Assembly: GCA_944323645.1 (NCBI GenBank)
Contig: CALUTE010000014.1
Span: forward strand, 1-56,263
Length of the DNA: 56,263 bases
Direction of reading: 5' to 3'
DNA from: an uncultured Helicobacter sp.
GTDB lineage: Bacteria > Campylobacterota > Campylobacteria > Campylobacterales > Helicobacteraceae
The notes beneath the pieces were generated by a model. It searched no databases and had not been told where the DNA came from. It saw nothing but the letters and a program-made list of their open reading frames with translations. This document shows positions 43,490 to 53,518 of this stretch, piece by piece; position 1 is the first letter of the stretch; the number at the start of each line of letters is the position of its first letter. A program made the position numbers and the translations under genes.

Positions 43490-45175
43490 TTAAAAATCAA
43501 AGGTTGGATTAGAATCTTTGATTTTTTGTGTATCGCTCTCTTTTTCTTCGCTCATACCTGTTTGTTCGTCTTGATGTTCTTGAAATTCTGGTTCTTCCCA
43601 AAACCACGTTTGTCGTGTTGGGGTTTGTGTATTATCAAAATCTAGTATTTCATCAAGCCCCATAATCTCTTGATCTGGCTTGGTGGTATTTAGATTCTGG
43701 TTATTTGGTATCTGTATTTGCATATCACTAAACTTACCACGAAAGACTAAAGGAGGATCAAGCAACTCCAAATTTATAGTTTGAGCTTTTAGATCGATGT
43801 GGCATTTATGAGAGTGCAGAGTTTGCGTGGGCGATTTGAGAAGTATTTGCGCATCGGTTTGTGCATGGTCGATATTGGCTTTAATTTGTAGTGTCATATT
43901 TTCTTTAAGTAGGTTTTCAAAACCCACACCCCAAGAATCTTGTGCAGAATCTTGCATACTATTATCATACCCTAGAAATTTTTCAAGTCCAAGAGTTTCT
44001 GGCGCATCAATAAAAAAAACAATATTATTGCCTTGTATGTCAAATGTTCCTTTATGAAATGCTAGGTTATACACACCTTCAATTTTTAGTCGCGCTTCGA
44101 GCGTTTTTTGTATTTTAAGTGTTCCAAGAATACTGCTTAATGATAATTGCTCCCCCTTGAATGTTAATGTATTATCTTGCAAAGTAAACGTGCCCAGTCC
44201 TCCAAATGATTCACTTTGCGCATACAGCATTAGCTCATTGCTATTTCTACGTATCTCGCCTTCTATATCTACTTTTCCTAGTAGCTCAAGAGCAAATGCT
44301 TTGCCAAAAAGTGCAAGATTTGTTATATGGAGATTGTAGTACATAGCAGATTCTGCTTGCATCATAGAATCTAGTAAGGTCTTTGGCACCTTTAGCAATG
44401 CGACAGACTCCTTTTGTGGAGTGATAAACCCAATATCAAACCAAGTGTTATCAGCACTTTTGCCTTGCAGCAAAAAATCTGTGCCGTTTAAAGAGAACGA
44501 GCCTACCATAGCTTGAGATTCTGCATTGGATTGATAGGAAATGTCAAATCCAAGCGGCATATCCTCAAACATAGAATTTTGCATAACTGCACGTATTTGC
44601 AGGGTATTATGCGGAAGATTTGGCGCATTTTTTTGCGCAATAAAACGCAACGAACCATTTGGTGCATATTTGAGTCCAAAGATCCCACTAATTACACTAA
44701 TGGGAATCTGTTCGCCACGCACTATAAATGTTTTTGGCGTTAAAAATCGCATTTTTGCTTGCATTATGAGCGATGCTGGATTTTCTTGTTCTTTAGATTC
44801 TGTTGGTTTTGGCACACTTGCTATCGTGTAGTTACTATACTTGCCATGGATTGTAAAATTCGCAAGTATTGTTTCTTTGTCTGCAGTGCTAGAATCTGGT
44901 ATGAGAGTGATTGTTGCTTGCATATCAAGTGTAGAAAAGCCGTAATCACCAGAGATATGTAGTATGATATTTTTGCCAACCATGATTTCTGCATTTGCTT
45001 TGCCAAAGCCAATGCGCAGATTAGAAAATTGGCTTTGGATAGGAAGTGTGTTGTTAAGCACACTCTGCAAAAAGGGGGTGAGAATTTTATTGCCAATAGC
45101 AGTAAAAAGGAGCAAAAACCCACAAACCATAAGGTTTGCTCCAAAAATTCCAGTCCATACAAAAACACGCTTCAT
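43490..45175 (-). CDS. Membrane-anchored AsmA-like protein of unknown function
   Basis: A 561-residue protein, not firmly recognised. One N-terminal membrane segment (about 8-28), then a long beta-rich periplasmic body with repeating short strands (for example LRIGFGKANAEIMVGKNIIL, TFTLQDNTLTFKGEQLSLSS) and an acidic, Glu/Gln/Asp-rich C-terminal tail from about 500 (EEPEFQEHQDEQTGMSEEKE). The TM plus beta-rich layout and the lipid-groove-like repeats recall AsmA/TamB proteins, which span the periplasm and carry lipids; this is by pattern only. It lies 14 bp after ccsBA on the same strand, so they share a message, but H. pylori does not keep such a large gene there as far as I recall. Confidence 0.55.
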   Translation of the reverse strand: MKRVFVWTGIFGANLMVCGFLLLFTAIGNKILTPFLQSVLNNTLPIQSQFSNLRIGFGKANAEIMVGKNIILHISGDYGFSTLDMQATITLIPDSSTADKETILANFTIHGKYSNYTIASVPKPTESKEQENPASLIMQAKMRFLTPKTFIVRGEQIPISVISGIFGLKYAPNGSLRFIAQKNAPNLPHNTLQIRAVMQNSMFEDMPLGFDISYQSNAESQAMVGSFSLNGTDFLLQGKSADNTWFDIGFITPQKESVALLKVPKTLLDSMMQAESAMYYNLHITNLALFGKAFALELLGKVDIEGEIRRNSNELMLYAQSESFGGLGTFTLQDNTLTFKGEQLSLSSILGTLKIQKTLEARLKIEGVYNLAFHKGTFDIQGNNIVFFIDAPETLGLEKFLGYDNSMQDSAQDSWGVGFENLLKENMTLQIKANIDHAQTDAQILLKSPTQTLHSHKCHIDLKAQTINLELLDPPLVFRGKFSDMQIQIPNNQNLNTTKPDQEIMGLDEILDFDNTQTPTRQTWFWEEPEFQEHQDEQTGMSEEKESDTQKIKDSNPTFDF

Positions 45176-45189
45176 ATATATCCTGACTA

Positions 45190-48100
45190 CTAGGTTTTTG
45201 GCGATAAGGTTGCGCCAGAATCTATGTTGTTCGTTTGTATTGGTTGTATTTTTTGAGAATCTTGCACGTTAGAAATTGTTATAGATTCTGAGGAATCTGG
45301 CTCTAGTGGAGGGGCTATAAGCTTAGATTTTGCGCGTGCTGCAATGATGAGTGCAATCGTGCAAGCCACAAATATATAAAGCCCAATAGGGATTGGTACA
45401 GGATCGCCCGCTGCATAGGAATGTTTTCCAGAGAGGTAGTGATTTACACCAAAATATGTCATCAAAACACTATAAAAAGCAAGCACGCTTCCTGTGGCAA
45501 AAACAAAAGGCATATACCTAAAGCCTAAAAACCTTAAGTGCAGTACAATAGCATAGATTCCAATAGTAATCAGCGCCCAAGTTTCTTTGGCATCCCAACC
45601 CCAGTAGCGTCCCCAGGATTCGTTCGCCCACACAGCACCAAGAAAGTTACCAATTGTAAGCATAAATAGCCCAAGTATCATACTCATTTCATTGATGGCG
45701 CCCACAGAAAAAATGGCTTTGTCAATGTTTGGCTTGTTTTGTGTGCGTAAGATGAAAAGCACCAAACTAAAGACTCCAAGTACAAAACATAACCCCAAGA
45801 ATCCATATCCAGCTGTGATAATAGAAACGTGGATATTAAGCCAATACGATTGCAATACAGGAACAAGATTTTGGATTTGCGGATCCATATAGCCAAGATG
45901 CGCGACAAAAAGGCTAATACCGGCGAGGAAACTTGTCGCACAAAGGGCAAGCACAAAGCGTGAGAAAAATACCACGCCAGCAATACCCGCTGCCCAGGCG
46001 ATATAGAGCATTGATTCATATGCATTGCTCCAAGGCGAGTGATCGGCGACATACCAACGTACTCCAAGTCCGAATGTGTGTGCTAATACACAAAGTGCGA
46101 CAAGCGTAAAAAACATTTGGTATATACGCTTAGGAATTGGCTTGTCTTTGTAGATAAAAATAAGTACAAGGACAAAGCCTGTTAGCCCAAGTAAAATATA
46201 AGGCAGTATCAGCGTTTCAAAAATATTGTAATGATTAAGCCTAATCTCCCAATCTATACGACTTTGGCTAAGATAGTTTTGACCACCATTTTGGGCTTGA
46301 TAGCTTTCAATTTCTTTTAGTGCGGCAATAGCTTTTGACCAAGAATTGGTTGTTACGCCTTCCATAATGCCATAAAGCAATAAGCTCATCATAGCATCAA
46401 TGGGGCGCATTATTTCTTCATATTGTTCTTGCGTGATTTGGTTTGTAAAACGCAAATTCATAACTTCAGCAATAGAATACCAGCGTTGCGTTTTTATATC
46501 GGGAAATATGCGAAAATACGCAAAACTTTGCACACTTTTTAAGATTTCATAACGCTCTGTAAGTGCTCGCACATCTTTATCAAATGTATTGTACTCACTT
46601 TCTGGTTTTTGCATTGTATCGACAAAATAGTTATAAATTTTGGAATCATCGGCTAGGGGGTCATAAATGTCCATTTTTGATACATAGCGCTGCTCTTTTG
46701 GCACACCCAGAATCTCACGAAGCTTTGGCGTGGAAGTATCGATAAATCGTATCGTTGCCCAATCATTTGGGAATGCCATAAGCCCTAAGAGAACTTGCAC
46801 ATTGCTAAGACCATTAAAGCCGTCTTTTTTGTGGATTTTGTGCATAATGTGCATTGCCATAGTATCAAAAGGCTGGATTCTGCCATAGTAGTCTTGGATT
46901 TGGATTCTTGCAAAACGTTCAGAAAAATCTTTAGAATTTTCGCGCAACATCATAAGGCGCTCTTGAATTGTTTCTGGATTAATTGCGCTTGGGGATTTTT
47001 GGGAATCATTAAGGGCAAGCCATAGCGCATAAGCAATATTTTTTGGCATTTCCGTATTGGTATCTTGAGGTTGTGTTTGTGTGTTTGTAGGGAAGGCATA
47101 GAGCTGTGTTGTGTAGCTAAACATTATGCAAGCCCCTATGATAAACACTGCTTTTTGTGCCATTTGTTGTTGTGCGAGGAAACGCGAGAGTTTTTTGAAA
47201 CGCCCATTGTTATCAAACAAAAGCCATATTGCTCCAAGCGTTAATAAAATATAGCCAATATAGGTTGGTAGCTTGCCCGGATCTTTATTTACTGAGAGAA
47301 TACTTGAATAACTATTTGATTCTTCGTTGAAAAAATAGCTACTCTGATAGAAGCGATAACCCTCAAAATCCAAAACATGGTTCATAAAGATTCTAAAGGG
47401 CATAATAATTGCGCCACTAGAATCTAACACTTCGACTTCAGAGGCATACGAGGAGGGATTGTCTGTGCCAGCATAGGTCTTTTTTTCAAATTCTAGCAAT
47501 CGTATTGCAAAAGGCAATTCTACACGTTTGCTACCCCAATGAAAACTCATTTTCATACCACCTATTTCCTCGCGTACAGGCATATGTTCATTGGTAGTTC
47601 CATTGCCACCTATGATGGCTATGGATTTTGTTTCGCCATTATAGCTTACTTCAAGGTGTAAAATCATTCTGTTACTTTTGTTTTTGGTATCGCGATCCTG
47701 TAGTATTGCAATATCACTTGAACGAATGGTTATGGGTTTATCAAAGAGAATCGCTTCATCTTTTAGGGTAGGGCGCGAAAACAATGTTCCAAAAACGCTG
47801 ATGTTTGCTGGTATGTTGGCGTATTGTTTTTGTTGTCCATCAAATGCAGTGATATTGACAAAGTTGTCGCTAGAATAATAAAAATTGCTGCTTTGTCCCT
47901 CTTCAATACTCATCATACCTTCTGTCCCAAAATATCTTGTGATACCAGCTCCCACAATGATCACAATGAAAGAGAAGTGCAAGAGCAATGAAGCATACTT
48001 TTTACGCCGCATTGCACAAGACCGCACAAAACTAGCAATAAGCGCGCAGATAAGATAAACGTGCAAAAGTGTGAACCACCACGATCCATAAACTATTGTA

Positions 48101-48261
48101 TGTGCTGCAATGCTACCATAGTCGTTTTCAATAAGAGTTGCTACCGCGCACACAAGCGCATAAAAAAACAATACAGGCAAGATTACCCAAAATGAATAAA
48201 ATATCTTGCAAAAAGAAGCAATGCCTTTTGGGGATTGCTGATTTGATGGTTGTGTATGCAT
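45190..48261 (-). CDS. ccsBA: Fused cytochrome c synthetase CcsBA
   Basis: System II cytochrome c biogenesis protein, 1023 residues, with CcsB (ResB-like) and CcsA in one chain, as in other Campylobacterota (HP0378 type). It exports haem and attaches it to apocytochrome c CXXCH motifs. N-terminal membrane helices and a large periplasmic ResB domain (about 100-620) are followed by the CcsA core with several helices and the haem-binding WWD domain, EVWANESWGRYWGWDAKETW in part (WGRYWGWDAKETW), and conserved His in HYLSGKHSYAAG and the GVRWYVADHSPW region. The ATG has AAGGATA before it. Confidence 0.95.
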   Translation of the reverse strand: MHTQPSNQQSPKGIASFCKIFYSFWVILPVLFFYALVCAVATLIENDYGSIAAHTIVYGSWWFTLLHVYLICALIASFVRSCAMRRKKYASLLLHFSFIVIIVGAGITRYFGTEGMMSIEEGQSSNFYYSSDNFVNITAFDGQQKQYANIPANISVFGTLFSRPTLKDEAILFDKPITIRSSDIAILQDRDTKNKSNRMILHLEVSYNGETKSIAIIGGNGTTNEHMPVREEIGGMKMSFHWGSKRVELPFAIRLLEFEKKTYAGTDNPSSYASEVEVLDSSGAIIMPFRIFMNHVLDFEGYRFYQSSYFFNEESNSYSSILSVNKDPGKLPTYIGYILLTLGAIWLLFDNNGRFKKLSRFLAQQQMAQKAVFIIGACIMFSYTTQLYAFPTNTQTQPQDTNTEMPKNIAYALWLALNDSQKSPSAINPETIQERLMMLRENSKDFSERFARIQIQDYYGRIQPFDTMAMHIMHKIHKKDGFNGLSNVQVLLGLMAFPNDWATIRFIDTSTPKLREILGVPKEQRYVSKMDIYDPLADDSKIYNYFVDTMQKPESEYNTFDKDVRALTERYEILKSVQSFAYFRIFPDIKTQRWYSIAEVMNLRFTNQITQEQYEEIMRPIDAMMSLLLYGIMEGVTTNSWSKAIAALKEIESYQAQNGGQNYLSQSRIDWEIRLNHYNIFETLILPYILLGLTGFVLVLIFIYKDKPIPKRIYQMFFTLVALCVLAHTFGLGVRWYVADHSPWSNAYESMLYIAWAAGIAGVVFFSRFVLALCATSFLAGISLFVAHLGYMDPQIQNLVPVLQSYWLNIHVSIITAGYGFLGLCFVLGVFSLVLFILRTQNKPNIDKAIFSVGAINEMSMILGLFMLTIGNFLGAVWANESWGRYWGWDAKETWALITIGIYAIVLHLRFLGFRYMPFVFATGSVLAFYSVLMTYFGVNHYLSGKHSYAAGDPVPIPIGLYIFVACTIALIIAARAKSKLIAPPLEPDSSESITISNVQDSQKIQPIQTNNIDSGATLSPKT

Positions 48262-48287
48262 TATATTATCCTTACAAATAGTGTGAA

Positions 48288-48893
48288 TTATACTTCATTT
48301 TGGAGATATGATTGAAGTAATTCTCGTAGTTTGTTTTCATTGCCATTTGCCTTTTCCCATAAGCCTTCATTGATAAATTTTAGTAGAGCCATAAATTGCT
48401 TTGGTGGCAAATATGAAGGATAAATCGTGATTGTCCTGCCATCTTTTGCGCTCAAAACAAGCGTAGGAGTTGGACCTATTCGGTACATTTCAGTGATTTT
48501 ATGCGTAGGAATGATATAGTTTTTTGTCTCTTTATCTTCACCTATAATAAAAGTATGTGCTTTGTTATAGCTTATGTTGATATAGTAGGCGCTGAAATTG
48601 TCTTTAAGATAGGTGCGTAAAACTTCATTATGTTTGATGTCATTTTTTAGATTCTCGCAGTAGCTACAACCATTCGCACCAAATACAAGAAGCATATATT
48701 TACCCTTAGTTTCTATGGTGTCTGTATTAGAAAATACGTCTTCAAGTCCTTCATAGGATTTTTTGTCAAGATCGCTTGCGGCAGGGATTACTGATTCATC
48801 GGTGCTACAAGCACCGAAAAAGATGCACACCAAACAAAGCATAGCAATGCTAGAGATACGTAAATCCCGCAGATTTTCTTTTATGGGGTTCAT
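48288..48893 (-). CDS. Thioredoxin-fold lipoprotein for cytochrome c maturation
   Basis: A 201-residue periplasmic lipoprotein with a thioredoxin fold. Lipobox IFFGACS (Cys 29 or so) after a hydrophobic signal; active site FGANGCSYCENLK (CSYC). It matches the H. pylori HP0377 type, which keeps apocytochrome cysteines reduced for CcsBA and has some isomerase activity. The downstream ccsBA gene starts 26 bp later. AAGGAG precedes its ATG. The C-terminal third is helical (KQFMALLKFINEGLWEKANG in part). Confidence 0.88.
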   Translation of the reverse strand: MNPIKENLRDLRISSIAMLCLVCIFFGACSTDESVIPAASDLDKKSYEGLEDVFSNTDTIETKGKYMLLVFGANGCSYCENLKNDIKHNEVLRTYLKDNFSAYYINISYNKAHTFIIGEDKETKNYIIPTHKITEMYRIGPTPTLVLSAKDGRTITIYPSYLPPKQFMALLKFINEGLWEKANGNENKLRELLQSYLQNEV

Positions 48894-48938
48894 TTTTGCT
48901 CCTTATTTTTATTATTTATTAGTATTTCTTTATAGAAT

Positions 48939-49985
48939 CTAATATAGGGTTTTGTTGCACTCTGATAAGGCGTTAAGCTTATCTTGTACAAGTGTAATAA
49001 TCATCTTAGCAAAGTCTTTGTTATCATTAAAGCATCTACAAACACGATAATCACGTACGTTGAGCTGTTGTGCAAGCGCTTTGTATTCGATGCTTAATTC
49101 ATAATCTGTTTCAGAATTATCTATAGTGAAAGCAAGTGGGTAAATAATGATCTTTTGATGGGCAGATTCTTTGATAGTATCGCTTGTAAAGGGTTTGAGC
49201 CAACGCATAGGTCCTACTTTTGATTGATAGGAGAGCTTAATATCATAAAAGTGTATGCCACGTTTCTTGAGAATCTGTGTAAGAAGGCGCTTTCCTTCTT
49301 CGCAGTGTGCAACATAAGGATCGCCTGCATCTACTACTTTTTGAGGAAGGCTATGGGCGGAGAGAATCAAGACAAACTCGTTTGGGTTGGCACCCGCTAA
49401 TGTGTGTTCTATATTATCAGCAATCAGCTCATAAAATGGAGTATATGTAGAAAAATGTTCAACCACGCTCACGCGCGGCTTATACGCTAAAGCTTTGAGG
49501 CTTTCATATGCATCAAGCAATGATGATTTAGTAGTGGCAGAAGAAAATTGTGGATACATACTAAATAGTACGATATCGTTTATGCCTTGTTTTTGCATAT
49601 CTTTTAGCACATCTTTACAAAAAGGAGGTGTATAGCGCATAGCATACGTGTATAACTTACTAGAATCCAAGTCATTTAGTGTGGTACTTAGGTTGAATGT
49701 ATGCCTAGCAATAGGTGAGCCACCACCAATTTTTTGGTAGTTTTTTTTCACGGATTCTAGACGTTTTGTGATGATCATATTTGCTAACATCTTGCGCATA
49801 AAGTTATTTTTGATACGCAAGATGAGTGGATCATTAAAAATATTTTTCAAAAAATCCTCAACTCCATAGATATCTGTAGGGCCACCCATATTAAGTAGAA
49901 TAACACCTATTTTATGCTTATTTGTGTTTTGGCTGGAGGCATTTGTAGCTACTTGCGATATGTAGGCTTGTTGGTTGTTTTGCAC
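48939..49985 (-). CDS. hemH: Ferrochelatase
   Basis: Inserts ferrous iron into protoporphyrin IX, the last step of haem synthesis, feeding the adjacent cytochrome c machinery. 348 residues. Marks: VILLNMGGPTDIYGVEDFLKNIFNDP in part (LLNMGGPTD), the catalytic-His region ILSAHSLPQKVVDAGDPY, and C-terminal IIYPLAFTIDNSETDYEL. No ATG is found at the start: the codon at 49983-49985 is GTG, with AAGGG six bases before it; the N-terminus then has about 24 polar residues ahead of the conserved core, a little longer than usual. Gene order with HP0377/HP0378-type genes matches H. pylori. Confidence 0.92.
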   Translation of the reverse strand: MQNNQQAYISQVATNASSQNTNKHKIGVILLNMGGPTDIYGVEDFLKNIFNDPLILRIKNNFMRKMLANMIITKRLESVKKNYQKIGGGSPIARHTFNLSTTLNDLDSSKLYTYAMRYTPPFCKDVLKDMQKQGINDIVLFSMYPQFSSATTKSSLLDAYESLKALAYKPRVSVVEHFSTYTPFYELIADNIEHTLAGANPNEFVLILSAHSLPQKVVDAGDPYVAHCEEGKRLLTQILKKRGIHFYDIKLSYQSKVGPMRWLKPFTSDTIKESAHQKIIIYPLAFTIDNSETDYELSIEYKALAQQLNVRDYRVCRCFNDNKDFAKMIITLVQDKLNALSECNKTLY

Positions 49986-50026
49986 TATAGACCCTTTTAA
50001 TGAATAGGTTTGAAATAATAATATGC

Positions 50027-50032
50027 TAAAAT
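50027..50032 (+). promoter_or_regulatory. Extended -10 promoter of the 50078 gene
   Basis: TGCTAAAAT (extended -10, TAAAAT at 50027-50032), about 45 bases before the ATG; AGGAG precedes the start codon. Confidence 0.45.
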
Positions 50033-50077
50033 TAATGTAAATAGTCTTTATGCATAGATTCTATCAGGAGAGTATAA

Positions 50078-50497
50078 ATGGAAGTAGATATGGTGGCAAA
50101 AGCTTTTGATGATATGGTATTTTTTCACGCGTTTTTTATGGCGTTTTTCCCAATTCCTTTTTTGATCAATCTTTTTACACTTTTTACATATAAAACTTAT
50201 CAAAAAGTAATTATTAAGCTTTGGTTTGTGATGCCTATTATTTTTTTGCTTGTGGCTATTGGTAGCTTTACGGGGATTTTTATTATGGCAAGTGCGCAAT
50301 GGTATATCAATTGGCGCATAGCATTTATGATTATTTTTATGGCATTTATTTTTGGCGGTGAAATTATGCGTCTTAAGCGTCTTAAGCTTGCTAAAACTAG
50401 CGAGAATCTTATGCTGCGATATATTCGCTTTTGTAAGGTTCTTTATAGTCTTGATTTGGTGGGCGCACTTATTTTTAGTCTCAGGATTCTCTCTTAA
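50078..50497 (+). CDS. Conserved Campylobacterota membrane protein (HP0375-like)
   Basis: A 139-residue membrane protein with four hydrophobic segments (about 13-35, 45-66, 78-95, 118-136). Basic loops (YKTYQK, RLKRLKLAKT) set the topology. The place between hemH and rsmE is that of HP0375 in H. pylori. No known domain; function unknown. Its last codon overlaps the rsmE ATG (TAATG), so the two are translated together. Confidence 0.75.
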   Translation: MEVDMVAKAFDDMVFFHAFFMAFFPIPFLINLFTLFTYKTYQKVIIKLWFVMPIIFLLVAIGSFTGIFIMASAQWYINWRIAFMIIFMAFIFGGEIMRLKRLKLAKTSENLMLRYIRFCKVLYSLDLVGALIFSLRILS

Positions 50498-51195
50498 TGC
50501 AGTTTGTATTTCATCAGCGTGCCGGTGAGCAAGAAGTTGTGCTTGAAGGAGAAAGCTTTGTGCATATTTTTGGTGCTCGGCGTACGCGCGCAGATACTAC
50601 CCTCTTGTTGCGCAATTTGTACGATGATATGTTGTATTGCTATAAAATCACGCATATTACAAGAAAGAGCGCTCATCTTATGCTTGTATCTAGCACAAAT
50701 AGCTTGCGTAAAAGTCCTAGATTCTCGCATATTATTTGGGCTATTACGCAGCCCCAAACAATCCAAAAAGCCCTCCCCGTATTTAATGAACTTGGGCTAA
50801 GTAGGCTTAGTTTGTTTTGGTCGGATTTTTCCCAGCGTACACTAAAGCTCGATCTAGAAAGGCTAAAACGGATTCTGATAGCCTCGTGTGAGCAATGTGG
50901 GCGAAGTGATTTGTGTCAGATTGAAATATTAGAAAACCTACCATCTGTTTTAAAATCTTACCCAAAAGCGTGGATTCTAGACTTTGGCGCAGAAGTTTTA
51001 GGTGAGGCACACATAACAACAGGGCTTGGGCTAGAGAATGGTGTAGTTATTGGTGCAGAAGGAGGGTTTAGCCCAAAAGAGCGCAAGGCTTTTGCTCATC
51101 ATAAGATTTTTTCGCTAGATTCTCCTTTTGTGCTTCGGTCACAGACGGCTGCTACAGCAGTTTTGGCATTATTTTCGATTGCCACTTTTGGATAG
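50497..51195 (+). CDS. rsmE: 16S rRNA m3U1498 methyltransferase RsmE
   Basis: SPOUT-class (knotted) methyltransferase acting on 16S rRNA U1498. 232 residues. N-terminal PUA-like part (QFVFHQRAGEQEVVLEGESFVHIFG in part), then the knotted domain with IWAITQPQTIQKALPVFNELGLSRL in part, VIGAEGGFSPKERKAF and FVLRSQTAATAVLAL: GAEGGFS and the LR-x-TA motif are RsmE signatures. Starts on the last base of the upstream gene. Converges on gpsA; the only structure between them is a weak A/T hairpin at 51202-51217. Confidence 0.92.
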   Translation: MQFVFHQRAGEQEVVLEGESFVHIFGARRTRADTTLLLRNLYDDMLYCYKITHITRKSAHLMLVSSTNSLRKSPRFSHIIWAITQPQTIQKALPVFNELGLSRLSLFWSDFSQRTLKLDLERLKRILIASCEQCGRSDLCQIEILENLPSVLKSYPKAWILDFGAEVLGEAHITTGLGLENGVVIGAEGGFSPKERKAFAHHKIFSLDSPFVLRSQTAATAVLALFSIATFG

Positions 51196-51248
51196 GCTGT
51201 ATTTTTGTTTGCAAAAAGTTTAAGATAAGAATATCTCAAATTATGATT

Positions 51249-52151
51249 TTAGCGATTCATTAGGCTTAAAATTCCTTCTTTGCAACTTTTGCCATTTAGA
51301 ATCGCTACTACCTCATTGACAATTGGCGTATAGATTTTATGTTTTGCTGCGATAGCAAAAATCGCTTTTGCAGTTTTTATCCCTTCTGCCACCTCTCCAA
51401 TTTCTTGCAAGATCACTTCAATTTGTTTTCCTTGTGCAAGTCCAAGCCCTACACGATAGTTTCTAGAAAGCTTTGAGCCAGCAGTCAAAAACAAATCCCC
51501 AGATCCCTCAAGTCCAAGAAATGTCTCTGTTTTACCGCCAAAATAGCAGCCAAAACGTTCCATCTCCACAAGACCTCTTGCAAGAAGAGCAGCTTTAGCA
51601 TTATTGCCAAGACATAAGCCATCACAAATACCTCCAGCAATAGCAATGACATTTTTGTAGGCACCAGCAATCTCTGCTCCCACAATATCGTTGCCAACAT
51701 AGGGTTTAATAAAGCTTGGAAAAAGAGAGGCAAACTCTTTTGCAAGATCAAGATTTTGCGAATGAATTGCGATAGCACAGGGGAGGCTTTGCCTCACCTC
51801 AGCAGCAAAACTTGGACCACTTAAGCAGCAAAGATTCTCGGTTTGAATAAAGTTTTGGGCTATTTGATGAACAAATGCTCCACTCCCCTCTTCTATACCC
51901 TTTGAAGCAAAAAGATATTTAGAATCTTTGTGGTGTTTGGTGCTTTCTAGCCAAACACGCAAATGGGCTGTGCTAATTGCTATGACGATAAGTTTGGATT
52001 CTACTTTGGAAGTTTGTCGTATTGGAAATGGTGTATTCCAATCACAAATAAGCTTACGTCTTGAGATAATAGAAACAGGCTGCTTGTGTGCAAAAGCAAA
52101 CGCCAATGCACTACCCCAAGCACCACCACCACAAATGCTAATCGTATTCAT
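51249..52151 (-). CDS. gpsA: Glycerol-3-phosphate dehydrogenase (NAD(P)+)
   Basis: Reduces dihydroxyacetone phosphate to sn-glycerol 3-phosphate, the backbone of membrane phospholipids. 300 residues. Rossmann motif [16 protein letters not shown], then [34 protein letters not shown] in part, [21 protein letters not shown] with the catalytic Lys, and [23 protein letters not shown] little shorter than the E. coli enzyme. Its ATG lies 14 bp inside the end of the MFS gene upstream, so it is translationally coupled to it although no pathway link is known. Confidence 0.93.
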   Translation of the reverse strand: MNTISICGGGAWGSALAFAFAHKQPVSIISRRKLICDWNTPFPIRQTSKVESKLIVIAISTAHLRVWLESTKHHKDSKYLFASKGIEEGSGAFVHQIAQNFIQTENLCCLSGPSFAAEVRQSLPCAIAIHSQNLDLAKEFASLFPSFIKPYVGNDIVGAEIAGAYKNVIAIAGGICDGLCLGNNAKAALLARGLVEMERFGCYFGGKTETFLGLEGSGDLFLTAGSKLSRNYRVGLGLAQGKQIEVILQEIGEVAEGIKTAKAIFAIAAKHKIYTPIVNEVVAILNGKSCKEGILSLMNR

Positions 52152-53433
52152 CTGTTACCCTTTCAATGAGATGATTCCTTGCGATTATGAAAGTTGCACA
52201 AAGTCCAAGTGCGCCCACAAGCCCAGTATATACTGCAATAAAAAAACTATGCCCACTTCCCAAACAAGCACTGACAAAAATTGGCGCACTTCCACCAAAT
52301 ATGGCATAAGCAATGTTATAAGAAAAACTAAGTCCAGAAAATCGGATTTTTGATGGAAAAAGACGTAGTGCAAAAATAGGAGCAAAGACTGCAACCCCAA
52401 CACTTAAACCGCATAAAAAATAGAGTGCAACAATAAGACTTGTAGTAACGACTAGCCCCTCAAAAACAATCCCAAAAAGTGTAAGCGCGCCTAGAATAAA
52501 GCAGAGATGAAATACATAGGAGGCTTTGCAGACCCCAATTTTATCGCCAAGCCACCCAGCAGCTATACAACCCAGACACATTCCTGTTACTACAAGCATT
52601 TGAAGCAGTATGGTGTGTGTTTTAGCAAAGTTGAGTTTTGTGCCGATAAATTCAGGCATTATTAGCGTAACAATGACCACTGCACAAACAAGCACCCAAG
52701 TAAAAATCATTGTGACAACACTTGGGATTTTTGCATTAGAGAGTACTTCTTGTATGGGGAGACTATGTTGGGCGTTGCTTTTACGTATTTCTTGAAAGAC
52801 TGGAGTTTCTTCTAGGTATTGGCGTAGAAATGCTGCAATAATCCCAAAGATTCCTCCCAAAATAAAAGGTAGTCGATAAGCCCAAGCATTAATTGTTTCT
52901 TGTGTAAAGCTTAAGTGCATAATAAGCGCAACTATACACCCAAGTAGAATCCCTCCAGCTACTGAAGCAGTTAGGATTCCAGTAGCGAGTCCGCGTTTAT
53001 GCTTGTGCATATGTTCGTTTACAAAAACCCATGCACCTGGCAACTCTCCACCAATTGCAATGCCTTGCAAGATGCGTACAAGAAGCAGGATAATTGGTGC
53101 TGCATATCCAATAACATCATATGTAGGCATAACTCCAAGCGTAAAGGTGGGGATTACCATAAGAATAATAGAAAGCATAAACATATTTTTGCGACCATTT
53201 TTATCACCAAAATGTGCCATAACAATTCCACCCAATGGGCGAGCAAAATACGCGGCAGCAAATGTGCCATAAGTATTTAAATCTGCCCAGAATGGGCTTA
53301 AAGTGCTTGGAAAAAACTGCTGAGAAATGGCTTTGGTAAAAAATAGAAAAATAATAAAGTCATAAAACTCAAGTGTCCCACCGAGCGAGGAGAGCCATAG
53401 AGCACGCTTACTATCCTTAGTGAGTGTCTTCAT
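52138..53433 (-). CDS. MFS transporter, ProP/metabolite:proton symporter type
   Basis: A 431-residue major facilitator with 12 predicted helices. Family marks: [20 protein letters not shown] in part, [25 protein letters not shown] in part (the MFS loop 2-3 motif GDKNGRK), [16 protein letters not shown] and [14 protein letters not shown]. This is the metabolite:H+ symporter (MHS) family, which includes proline/betaine ProP, alpha-ketoglutarate and shikimate carriers; HP0936 of H. pylori is similar. Substrate cannot be assigned. The gene precedes gpsA, with 14-bp overlap. Confidence 0.85.
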   Translation of the reverse strand: MKTLTKDSKRALWLSSLGGTLEFYDFIIFLFFTKAISQQFFPSTLSPFWADLNTYGTFAAAYFARPLGGIVMAHFGDKNGRKNMFMLSIILMVIPTFTLGVMPTYDVIGYAAPIILLLVRILQGIAIGGELPGAWVFVNEHMHKHKRGLATGILTASVAGGILLGCIVALIMHLSFTQETINAWAYRLPFILGGIFGIIAAFLRQYLEETPVFQEIRKSNAQHSLPIQEVLSNAKIPSVVTMIFTWVLVCAVVIVTLIMPEFIGTKLNFAKTHTILLQMLVVTGMCLGCIAAGWLGDKIGVCKASYVFHLCFILGALTLFGIVFEGLVVTTSLIVALYFLCGLSVGVAVFAPIFALRLFPSKIRFSGLSFSYNIAYAIFGGSAPIFVSACLGSGHSFFIAVYTGLVGALGLCATFIIARNHLIERVTDEYD

Positions 53434-53469
53434 AAAATTCCTTCGAATAAATTGTAAATCAAACTTCTT

Positions 53470-53475
53470 ATTATA
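53470..53475 (-). promoter_or_regulatory. Probable -10 element of the MFS-gpsA operon
   Basis: TATAAT on the minus strand (TTCTATAATAAG), 37 bases before the ATG at 53433. Confidence 0.5.
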
Positions 53476-53518
53476 GAATAAACCAAAACAAATTTATATG
53501 TGCGGTACTAGCATTTCT

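Noticed and set aside
51202-51217. TTTTTG-TTTG-CAAAAA hairpin between rsmE and gpsA
   Set aside because: All A/T stem of six pairs; too weak to call a terminator.
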